Positions 52,294 to 59,598 of a stretch of DNA of 64,000 bases are shown here, in pieces (position 1 is the stretch's first letter; each line of letters starts with the position of its first letter). The notes beneath the pieces were generated by a model that was given only the letters and a program-made list of their open reading frames with translations, searched no databases and was not told where the DNA came from. The stretch is from Hymenobacter gelipurpurascens (GTDB lineage: Bacteria; Bacteroidota; Bacteroidia; Cytophagales; Hymenobacteraceae). The position numbers were made by a program, and so were the translations under genes. Location of the stretch: NCBI RefSeq assembly GCF_900187375.1, contig NZ_FYEW01000001.1, forward strand, positions 62,001 through 126,000, in the 5' to 3' direction.

Positions 52294-54234
52294 TTAGGAA
52301 GAGAAAGAAGTCCGGACCATGGCCCGGTAATGTTCAAAGAAGTCGGCGTTGGTCTTGCTGTCGGTGGTGATTTCGAGCAAGCTGGCGCCGGATTCGGGTG
52401 CAAAGAAAACCGGTAAAGCCGATTCTAGTTCAGCAAAAGAAGAAACGGCCGTGTAGCGCAGCCCAAAGTCGCGGGCGGTGTTCTCGGCCCGGAGCATCTG
52501 GCGCGTCTCGAAGAACTCCTCCAGCTCCGGCTGCTGGCGCGGCCCATCAATCATGCGGAAGATGCCGCCGGCGTGGTTGTTTAGCAGAATTACGCGCAGG
52601 TTGGGCGTGGGATAGTTGTGCCAGAAGGCGTTGCGGTCGTAGAAAAACGCTACGTCGCCGGTAAGCAATACCACTGGCCTAGCGGGCTGCGCCAGCGCCG
52701 AGCCGATGGCCGTGCTGGTACAACCATCAATCCCGCTGGTGCCCCGGTTCGCAAATACCTCTACCCGGTGGCCTACGGGCAGGCCCAGAATGTTGGGGTA
52801 GCGCACCGCCATGCTATTGGCCAGGTGCAGCGCCGACTGATTGGGGAGGCGTTGGAGGCACTGATAGATGGCCGTGAACTCATTGAACGGCTGGTTGGGC
52901 TGCTGCATGAATTCAGCCAGGAAATCGGTGGCCCAGTTTTCGGCGGCGAGCCAGGGCTTGAGGTAGGCAGCTTTGGCAGTAGCTTCCGTCTCGGAAAGCT
53001 GTGCTCCGCTGCTAGGCCAGGCCAGGCGCACCGGGCCAGTAGGAGCAGGGCGGGGCGCTACGCGGGTAGCATCGGGCTGGGCCACGTGCGCCTCACTCCC
53101 CAGCCCTCTCTCCAAAAAAGGAGAGGGGGAGCCTGACGATTCAGCTCTGTTTACATCAGGCTCCCCTTTCTTGGAGAGGGGGCCGGAGGGTGAGGCAACC
53201 GCTGCGAAGAAATCAGCCGGCTCCATGCGCACCGTTTTGGTGAGCGACTGGAACGTGTCGGCCACTACGCCCGCTGACTGAATGTGCCAATGCTGGGCCG
53301 GTCTGGCGTTGCGCAGGTAGAGCTTCAGAGCTTTGGAAATCAGTGACTGGCCGAAGGTAATGAGCAGCTCAGGCTTCAGGGCTTCCTTCAGCCCCAGCTC
53401 CGGCACAGCCATAAACACATCTTGGTGGCCTAGCGGGCGTAGGCGCTGGTCGAAGCTTGGGGCAGCGGGCAGGTGCAGGTTCGCAATTAAGTCGCCCACC
53501 ACGGGCACCTGGTAGGCCACGGCAAACTGGCGCAAAGCCAACAGAAGTGCTTCGTCGGCAGGGTGCTGCCCGGCCACCACTACCACCCGACTGGTACCAC
53601 TGATTTCAGCCCGAAGCTCTGCCAACACGTTGGCGGGCAGTTGGGGCCGCCCTGGCAGCTCACGAGTAACCTTAACGGCCTCAAACTGCAGCTCTTCGCC
53701 AGCTTTCGGATAGAAAGGCTCCCGTAGCGGGATATTCACCTGCACCGGACCTGCCGGAAACTGCTCTGCTAGGCCTATGGCTTCTGACACCACGCGCGTG
53801 GCGTGCCACTTGGCATCGGCGTGCGTGGTATCGGCAGGGAACGTGAAGGAGCCTTTGGCGTGGGCACCGTACAAATCGGTTTGCCGCACCGTTTGGCCAT
53901 CCAGCTGATCAATCCACTCCGGCGGCCGGTCGGCGGTGAAAACCACCAGAGGAATCTGCTGAAAAAAGGCTTCGGCCACGGCAGGCGCGTAGTTCAGGCC
54001 CGCCGTGCCGGAGGTGCACACCAGTGCAACCGCCCGCCGCTGGGTCTGGGCCAGGCCTAGGCCTATGAAAGCCGCTGCCCGCTCATCCGGCACCGTCCGC
54101 ACCTTAATAGCCGGATGCCTCGCAAACGCAATGGTGAGCGGCGCACACCGGGAGCCCGGCGACAACACTACATCGGTAATGCCTAGCTGAGCACAGATTT
54201 CCGGGATGTTATGAACCGCTTGAAGGGAAGACAT
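52294..54234 (-). CDS. menD: 2-Succinyl-5-enolpyruvyl-6-hydroxy-3-cyclohexene-1-carboxylate synthase, with in-frame repeat insertion
   Basis: 646 aa from the ATG at 54234 (MSSLQAVHNIPEICAQLGIT), about 60-90 longer than usual MenD. The ThDP-enzyme domains are present: VVLSPGSRCAPLTIAFA and ERAAAFIGLGLA at the N-terminus, a central domain (about 185-340), and C-terminal GTSGIDGCTSTAIGSA and LLTGDVAFFYDRNAFW...LNNHAGGIF. Residues about 347-382 are encoded by a 105-bp palindromic element (53091-53195) that keeps the frame and falls in the linker before the C-terminal domain. The enzyme is probably active, since all core motifs are intact. Confidence 0.93.
   Translation of the reverse strand: MSSLQAVHNIPEICAQLGITDVVLSPGSRCAPLTIAFARHPAIKVRTVPDERAAAFIGLGLAQTQRRAVALVCTSGTAGLNYAPAVAEAFFQQIPLVVFTADRPPEWIDQLDGQTVRQTDLYGAHAKGSFTFPADTTHADAKWHATRVVSEAIGLAEQFPAGPVQVNIPLREPFYPKAGEELQFEAVKVTRELPGRPQLPANVLAELRAEISGTSRVVVVAGQHPADEALLLALRQFAVAYQVPVVGDLIANLHLPAAPSFDQRLRPLGHQDVFMAVPELGLKEALKPELLITFGQSLISKALKLYLRNARPAQHWHIQSAGVVADTFQSLTKTVRMEPADFFAAVASPSGPLSKKGEPDVNRAESSGSPSPFLERGLGSEAHVAQPDATRVAPRPAPTGPVRLAWPSSGAQLSETEATAKAAYLKPWLAAENWATDFLAEFMQQPNQPFNEFTAIYQCLQRLPNQSALHLANSMAVRYPNILGLPVGHRVEVFANRGTSGIDGCTSTAIGSALAQPARPVVLLTGDVAFFYDRNAFWHNYPTPNLRVILLNNHAGGIFRMIDGPRQQPELEEFFETRQMLRAENTARDFGLRYTAVSSFAELESALPVFFAPESGASLLEITTDSKTNADFFEHYRAMVRTSFSS
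53091..53195. repeat. 105-bp palindromic element inserted within menD coding sequence
   Basis: Ends CCTCACTCCCC... and ...GGAGGGTGAGG are inverted. Inside, AGCCCTCTCTCC/GGAGAGGG and AGCCTGA/TCAGGCT continue the pairing. 105 bp equals 35 codons, and no stop is created in the menD frame. The encoded segment is Ser/Pro/Gly/Lys-rich and probably a flexible linker. Confidence 0.85.
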
Positions 54235-54271
54235 TGCAGTAAAATTGATAGGGGACAAAAGGAGCTAAAAA

Positions 54272-54376
54272 GGCACGTCATCCTGAGTGTGCGAAAGATC
54301 TAGTCAGGTATGAACGACAGGCCTAGCGCCTCGTGCTGATATGATAAGATCCTTCGCAAGCTCAGGATGACGTGCC
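54272..54376. repeat. REP-like palindromic element, second family (menF-menD gap)
   Basis: The outer arms GGCACGTCATCCTGAG and CTCAGGATGACGTGCC are inverted, as are the inner GCGAAAGATC/GATCCTTCGC segments. The loop carries GGCCTAG. It differs from the main family (CATCCTGAG rather than CATGCTGAG). Confidence 0.88.
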
Positions 54377-54409
54377 TTTAACCGGCAGGATGGGGCTTTT
54401 AGCGTTAAT

Positions 54410-55633
54410 TCAATCATGCAGAATCGCGCTAATGGTGCGCAGCTTCAGCTCCGTCTCCTGCCACTCGCGGGCAGGTTCAGAGTCGATAGTGAGGCCAGTG
54501 CCGGCGTAAAGTATGGCTTCCTGAGGGCGGAGCTGGAGGCAGCGCAGGTTTACGTACAAGCGCGCCACGCCCGCTTCGGGCAGGTTCACGGGGCCCAGGA
54601 AACCGGCGTAGTAGGCGCGGTCGTAGCCTTCGTGGCGGCGCAGGAAATCCAGAGCGGGCTGCTTGGGTACGCCGCCCACGGCCGGGGTGGGGTGGAGGAG
54701 GCGGAGCATATCGGTGCCCAGCGTAGGGAAGGGAACCTGGGCGAGGTGCACGGCAAAATCGGTACGCAGGTGCAGAAGCTGGCCCGCCGCTACGGTTCGA
54801 GGTCCTTGTTCATCGTACTCGCGGAGGCGCAGCTGCTTGAAGCAGTTTACAATATAGCGGGCCACCATGGCGTGTTCTTCCAGGTCTTTGTGGGCCCAGC
54901 GCGCGGTGGCGGGTTTCATGCCGGGCAGCAGCGGCTGGGTGCCGGCCAGCGCCATCGTCCGGAACACCTGCTGGTCGTCGATTTCGGCAAGTACCTCCGG
55001 CGTGGCGCCCAGCCAGGTGCCCACCCCCGGCGCACTCACCAAGGATACAAACGCATTGGGGTAGCGCTCCTGTAGTTCCTCAAAGGCCGTCAGGGCATCA
55101 AACCCGGCGGGCAGCGGCTTGCGCACCGCTCTGCTCGACACCACTTTCCGAACCACGCCCGCCTCAATAGCCGCCACGCCGGCTGCTACCAGCGCTTCGT
55201 ACTCAGTCTGAGAAGCCGTGGCCGGAGCCGGCTGCTGACTGACGTGCCAAGGCAGCTCCTGGGTGTCCGGCAATGCTGAAAAGCGCTGCCGCAACTCCGG
55301 CAAGCGGGCCGCCGCCGTAGCACTCACCTGAATTTCCTCGGGGTGGCCTAGGTCAAAAAACAGATCAGCGGGCAGAAACAGCGGCGGGTTGTGGTCGGAA
55401 TCCCAGAAGGGAAAAAACGCAAAACCCGCCGGCGCCGTAGCCTCCAGCGCGGGCGGCAGGCCCACGTACGCCGAATCGGTTTTGATGCTGAGGCAGAGCC
55501 GTGCGTGCACAGCGCCCGGCAGCCGCCACAGCGCCACTGGTTTACCACTGGTGAGGGCCAGCGCCACCAGGCGCCGAAGCCGATCAGGGGTAGTTAGGTT
55601 TGGGTTCCAGGGAATGCGCTGTAGGCCACTCAT
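54410..55633 (-). CDS. menF: Isochorismate synthase
   Basis: 407 aa. A chorismate-binding domain with RKVVSSRAVRKPLP, GTWLGATPEVLAEI, the FRTMALAGTQP motif, HPTPAVGGVPKQPAL, YAGFLGPV and YAGTGLTIDSEPAREW. It converts chorismate to isochorismate, the substrate of MenD. The context selects MenF over EntC. The start overlaps the stop of the thioesterase gene by 4 bp (ATGA). Confidence 0.93.
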   Translation of the reverse strand: MSGLQRIPWNPNLTTPDRLRRLVALALTSGKPVALWRLPGAVHARLCLSIKTDSAYVGLPPALEATAPAGFAFFPFWDSDHNPPLFLPADLFFDLGHPEEIQVSATAAARLPELRQRFSALPDTQELPWHVSQQPAPATASQTEYEALVAAGVAAIEAGVVRKVVSSRAVRKPLPAGFDALTAFEELQERYPNAFVSLVSAPGVGTWLGATPEVLAEIDDQQVFRTMALAGTQPLLPGMKPATARWAHKDLEEHAMVARYIVNCFKQLRLREYDEQGPRTVAAGQLLHLRTDFAVHLAQVPFPTLGTDMLRLLHPTPAVGGVPKQPALDFLRRHEGYDRAYYAGFLGPVNLPEAGVARLYVNLRCLQLRPQEAILYAGTGLTIDSEPAREWQETELKLRTISAILHD

Positions 55634-56061
55634 GCCTTCGGAGCTGCCGCTGGTAAGTCGATAATGGCCATGGTAATGCGGCTGATGCAGACCAGTGCGC
55701 CGGTTTCCTCGTGCGTAATCCGGATTTCCCAGACCTGTGTGCTACGCCCCACGTGCAAGGCCGTGGCCCGCCCAATTACGTGGCCGTCGCGTACTCCTTT
55801 GAGGTGGTTAGCATTAATTTCGAGGCCTACGCACGCTTGTTTGGTGGGGTCGATTTTGGTGGCGGCGCCCACGCTGCCCAAGGTTTCGGCCAGCGCTACA
55901 GATGCGCCGCCGTGCAACAGGCCCATGGGCTGGTGCGTGCGTCCATCAACCGGCATGCGGCCTTCCAGGTAGTCGTCGGTGAGAGCGGTTAGCTCGATGC
56001 CCAGGGCATCGGCGAGGGTAGGGCGGGTGCCAACCCATTGTTTAATTTGCTCCAGCTTCAT
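55630..56061 (-). CDS. Hotdog-fold thioesterase, probable DHNA-CoA thioesterase
   Basis: 143 aa from the ATG at 56061 (MKLEQIKQWVGTRPTLADAL). PaaI/YdiI-type hotdog features: QPMGLLHGGASVALAETLGSVGA holds the catalytic glutamate and the HGG loop, and VGLEINANHLKG follows. As the first gene of an operon with menF, menD and menB, with a 4-bp overlap to menF, its likely job is hydrolysis of 1,4-dihydroxy-2-naphthoyl-CoA (MenI role). That assignment rests on context. Confidence 0.85.
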   Translation of the reverse strand: MKLEQIKQWVGTRPTLADALGIELTALTDDYLEGRMPVDGRTHQPMGLLHGGASVALAETLGSVGAATKIDPTKQACVGLEINANHLKGVRDGHVIGRATALHVGRSTQVWEIRITHEETGALVCISRITMAIIDLPAAAPKA

Positions 56062-56177
56062 GCGTGAGAGAGTTGCTGCTTCATGGGGCATCCTACAGGT
56101 GGCCTAGGGTTCTCGTCAGGCTAGAAGGAATTGCTGATAGCATAACCATTCTGGCGGGAAAAGGTCCTACGCACTAG

Positions 56178-56230
56178 TTCGGACGACAAAAGGAACCAAA
56201 CGCCCAAACGTATCCGTCCGGACGAAAAGG
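56178..56230. promoter_or_regulatory. Paired CGGACGA-AAAGG repeats in a divergent promoter region
   Basis: TTCGGACGACAAAAGG (56178-56193) and TCCGGACGAAAAGG (56217-56230) share CGGACGA...AAAAGG in the same direction, about 39 bp apart. They lie between the divergent thioesterase and histidine-phosphatase genes. Possible operator pair; weak evidence. Confidence 0.3.
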
Positions 56231-56269
56231 CCGTACTTTAACGGCATAAACAGCAAAACTAGCGGGAAA

Positions 56270-56896
56270 GTGAGCGTCAAAAAAATATACCTGATTCGGC
56301 ACGGGCAAACCGACTTTAACGTGCGGGGTATCGTGCAAGGCAGCGGCGTCGACTCCTCGCTAAATGAGGCCGGACGGCGGCAGGCGGCGCGTTTTTTTGC
56401 GGCTTATCGACACATTCCTTTTGATAAAGTTTATACCTCCGTGTTGCGGCGCACGCACGAGTCGGTGCACGATTTTCTGGCGCTAGGCCTCCGGCATGAG
56501 CAGCACGCGGGCCTCAACGAGATTAGCTGGGGCACCCGCGAAGGCACCCGCATCACGGCCGAGGAAGACGAAGAGTACTTTGGTGTATTGCAGCAGTGGC
56601 GCGCCGGCCAAACCAGTGCCCGCCTCGAAGGCGGCGAAAGTCCCGACGATGTGGCGGCCCGTCAGCGCCCGGTTATTGAGCTGCTGACCTCCAGGCCCGA
56701 AGAAGAAACGGTACTGGTGTGCATGCACGGCCGGGCCATGCGCGTAATTCTGTGCCAAATGCTGGGCTACCCGCTAAGCCAGATGGACAGCTTCGAGCAT
56801 CACAACCTCTGCTTGTACCAGCTTGATTACACCGGCTCTATGTTCACCGTCCGGAATTTTCTGGATGTTAGGCATTTACAGGAAACGCATGTGTAA
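56270..56896 (+). CDS. Histidine phosphatase / phosphoglycerate-mutase-like protein
   Basis: 208 aa with a GTG start at 56270. The RHG motif LIRHGQTDFN (His11) and the second catalytic histidine in VLVCMHGRAMRVIL are present, along with YTSVLRRTHES. It may be a cofactor-dependent mutase-like phosphatase of the GpmB/CobC kind; the substrate is unknown. It is divergent from the men operon. Confidence 0.85.
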   Translation: MSVKKIYLIRHGQTDFNVRGIVQGSGVDSSLNEAGRRQAARFFAAYRHIPFDKVYTSVLRRTHESVHDFLALGLRHEQHAGLNEISWGTREGTRITAEEDEEYFGVLQQWRAGQTSARLEGGESPDDVAARQRPVIELLTSRPEEETVLVCMHGRAMRVILCQMLGYPLSQMDSFEHHNLCLYQLDYTGSMFTVRNFLDVRHLQETHV

Positions 56897-57043
56897 CTGC
56901 TACGGCTGACTTTCCTGATTAAAACCCTGCTATTTTGCTCGGGTAACACCTGGCAAAACAGTGAAGTACATAAATAAGGCCTTGTAGGCCACCTGGGGCG
57001 AAAATTCGCTGTTCTAGGCCTGTCATTAGAAGACGCGCTATAG

Positions 57044-57074
57044 TTTGCACCCCCGGATTTTCGGGCTAATTTTG
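57044..57074 (+). promoter_or_regulatory. Predicted Bacteroidetes-type promoter of the PDH E2 gene
   Basis: TTTG (57044-57047), 19 bp, TAATTTTG (57067-57074) is a full match to TTTG-N19-TAnnTTTG. Transcription would begin near 57081, 23 nt before the ATG. Confidence 0.75.
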
Positions 57075-57103
57075 GCCCCACTCAATTCCAACCGAAGAAG
57101 CTG

Positions 57104-58786
57104 ATGGCCGAACTCATAAAAATGCCCAAAATGAGCGACACAATGACCGAAGGGGTTATTGCTTCGTGGCTCAAAAAAGTAGGCGATAAAGTGAAATCAG
57201 GGGATATCCTGGCCGAAGTCGAAACCGACAAGGCGACGATGGAACTCGAAAATTACGAAGACGGCACCCTCCTGCACATCGGTCCGAAAGAAGGCGACGC
57301 AGTACCCGTGGATGGCCTATTGGCTATTGTGGGAAAAGAAGGAGAAGATATTTCTGCACTACTAAATGGCGGCGGTGCTCCGGCTCCGGCGGCTCCAAAA
57401 GCAGAAGCAGCCCCCGCGCCTGCCCCCGTGGCAGCACCAGCTCCGGTCGCCGCGCCGGTAGCGGCTGCCCCAGCTGGCAACGGCAAGAAAGCCACCATCA
57501 TCCGGATGCCCAAAATGAGCGACACGATGACGGAAGGCACTATTGCCGCCTGGCTCAAAAAAGTAGGTGACAAAGTGAAGTCAGGTGATATTCTGGCGGA
57601 AGTGGAAACCGACAAGGCGACCATGGAGCTGGACAATTACGAAGACGGAACCCTGCTCTATATCGGCCCAAAGGAAGGTGAAGCTATTCCGGTTGATGGT
57701 ATTTTGGCCATCATTGGGGAAGAAGGCGCCGACGTTCAGGCCCTGCTCGGTGGTCAGTCGGGTGGTAGCGCGGCTCCGGCTCCGGTGGCTGCTGAAGCGG
57801 CTCCAGCCGCTGTTACGGCCTCGGCTTCCGCTTCGGCGGCAGAAGCTGCACCTGCCCAAAATGGTGGCCGCATTTTCGCCTCGCCGCTGGCCAAGAGCAT
57901 TGCCAAAGACAAAGGCATTGACCTGAGTACTATTAAAGGATCTGGCGAGAATGGCCGCATCGTGTCGCGCGATGTAGAAGGCGCTCAGCCTTCCGCCGCT
58001 GCACCTGCCGCTCAAGTTGCGCCGGCTCCACAGGCCGCCCCCGAAGCTCCTGCCGCTACCGCGGCACCGGCCCAGGCCACTCCGGTTGCCCCCGCAGCCG
58101 CCGAAGGCACCTACACCGACACGCCCGTGTCGCAGATGCGCAAAGTCATTGCCCGTCGTCTGTCGGAAAGCCTGTTCACGGCGCCGCATTTCTATCTCAC
58201 GATGGAAATCCTGATGGACCGTGCCATGGAGGTTCGTACCCAGCTCAACACTTTGTCGCCGGTGAAGCTCAGCTTCAACGACATGGTGATCAAGGCCGCA
58301 GCTGTTGCCCTGAAGCAGCACCCCGTAGTAAACTCCTCGTGGCTCGGCGACAAAATTCGCCAGAACAAGGTGGTGAACATCGGAGTAGCCGTTGCAGTAG
58401 ACGAAGGATTGCTAGTGCCCGTAGTGCGCAACGCCGACGGCAAAGGCCTCTCGACCATTGCTACGGAGGTGAAAGAACTCGCTGGCAAAGCCAAGAGCAA
58501 GAAGCTGCAGCCCGCTGAGTGGGAGGGAAGCACCTTCACCATCTCGAACCTGGGCATGTTCGGCATTGAGGAATTCACGGCCATCATCAACCCACCAGAT
58601 GCCTGTATCCTGGCAGTGGGTGGCATCAAGCAGACGGCCGTGGTAAAAGACGGTCAGCTGGCCATCGGCAACATCATGAAAGTGACCCTTTCGTGCGACC
58701 ACCGCGTGGTAGACGGTGCCACTGGCGCTGCCTTCCTCCAGACGCTGAAAAGCCTGCTGGAAGACCCAATGCGTATGCTCATCTGA
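57104..58786 (+). CDS. pdhC: Pyruvate dehydrogenase E2 (dihydrolipoamide acetyltransferase), two lipoyl domains
   Basis: 560 aa. There are two lipoyl domains with lipoyl lysines Lys43 and Lys171, each in VETDKATMEL. They are separated by Ala/Pro-rich linkers and followed by the E3/E1-binding domain (IFASPLAKSIAKDKGIDLS). The catalytic domain starts at about 335 and has the active-site CDHRVVDGATGA. It transfers acetyl groups from E1-bound lipoate to CoA. No E1 or E3 gene is adjacent. It has its own promoter and terminator, and no GGCCTAG motif inside. Confidence 0.95.
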   Translation: MAELIKMPKMSDTMTEGVIASWLKKVGDKVKSGDILAEVETDKATMELENYEDGTLLHIGPKEGDAVPVDGLLAIVGKEGEDISALLNGGGAPAPAAPKAEAAPAPAPVAAPAPVAAPVAAAPAGNGKKATIIRMPKMSDTMTEGTIAAWLKKVGDKVKSGDILAEVETDKATMELDNYEDGTLLYIGPKEGEAIPVDGILAIIGEEGADVQALLGGQSGGSAAPAPVAAEAAPAAVTASASASAAEAAPAQNGGRIFASPLAKSIAKDKGIDLSTIKGSGENGRIVSRDVEGAQPSAAAPAAQVAPAPQAAPEAPAATAAPAQATPVAPAAAEGTYTDTPVSQMRKVIARRLSESLFTAPHFYLTMEILMDRAMEVRTQLNTLSPVKLSFNDMVIKAAAVALKQHPVVNSSWLGDKIRQNKVVNIGVAVAVDEGLLVPVVRNADGKGLSTIATEVKELAGKAKSKKLQPAEWEGSTFTISNLGMFGIEEFTAIINPPDACILAVGGIKQTAVVKDGQLAIGNIMKVTLSCDHRVVDGATGAAFLQTLKSLLEDPMRMLI

Positions 58787-58810
58787 TAAGTCAAGCGCTT
58801 ATAAAGCAGG

Positions 58811-58842
58811 AAAGCCGGCCCTACCTAGGGTCGGCTTTTTTG
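58811..58842 (+). terminator. Intrinsic terminator of the PDH E2 gene
   Basis: AAGCCG...CGGCTT with an inner CCCT/AGGG helix, followed by TTTTTTG. It lies 25 bp after the stop codon. Confidence 0.88.
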
Positions 58843-58876
58843 TTTGCTGGTAGCGGCCCAATAACTATCGTTGTGG

Positions 58877-59455
58877 CTATTGCCGATGCCAGAGGCCAGC
58901 TCGTTTGGTAGTGAAGGCTACCAGGCCCTCTGCCCGGGAGAAGTAAGCGTTAGTTAGGGTGTCGGTTAGGTGGGCAGCTGTGGGCACACCCATGCGGCCC
59001 AGGTAGCGGTAGGTACGGCCACCAATCATCGTATCCTGCGCCACAATGGGGTTGCCGAGGCGAGGTACTTCGTAAGAATTAAACGAGGTGCGGCCGGGGC
59101 TGTTGGACGTATTGATGACGCCGCAGCGCGAACCCAGGTGGGTTACCGTAATAGAATTCGATATGGCCTCCAGCGTCAAGTTCAGCAATGAGTCGGGACC
59201 GTTGCGGTAGTGTAGCGTAATGATTTCGGTTTCAAAAGAGCCTGCCTTGGACTGGCCCTGCAGAATCTGCTCTTTGCGTGCTACCGTGATGGTGCGCACC
59301 TGCCCAGCGGAGTTACGAAAGGTAAGCACCTGACCATGCTGCTCCCGCAGCCATTCTTTGGTATAATCAGGAACTTCGGATTGGTCCAGCGAATCTACTA
59401 CGTCGCCGCAGGATGTGAGCAGCAAGCTCATGCCCATAATATATACTAGCTTCAT
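58877..59455 (-). CDS. Lipoprotein, function unknown
   Basis: 192 aa. It starts MKLVYIMGMSLLLTSCGDV, giving a lipoprotein signal with Cys16. The mature part (QVLTFRNSAGQVRTITVARK, FETEIITLHYRNGPDSLLNL) looks like a beta-rich envelope protein. No family is recognised. It stands alone between convergent E2 and the divergent TonB receptor. Confidence 0.7.
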   Translation of the reverse strand: MKLVYIMGMSLLLTSCGDVVDSLDQSEVPDYTKEWLREQHGQVLTFRNSAGQVRTITVARKEQILQGQSKAGSFETEIITLHYRNGPDSLLNLTLEAISNSITVTHLGSRCGVINTSNSPGRTSFNSYEVPRLGNPIVAQDTMIGGRTYRYLGRMGVPTAAHLTDTLTNAYFSRAEGLVAFTTKRAGLWHRQ

Positions 59456-59598
59456 CGCGTAAGCTTAAGGAAAATATTCTGCAGGCCACCTGGCAGCAGA
59501 CTCCTTACCAAACTTTATTGCAAAACCCCTATACTTGCCGGCAGTGGGGGCAACGCCGGAGGCACCCGATTGTTAATATATTCAATCGTGTAAAGGGT

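Noticed and set aside
56178..56230. Strong claim of an operator for the men operon and the phosphatase gene
   Set aside because: Only two short direct repeats with imperfect match; recorded as a low-confidence feature but not raised as a finding.
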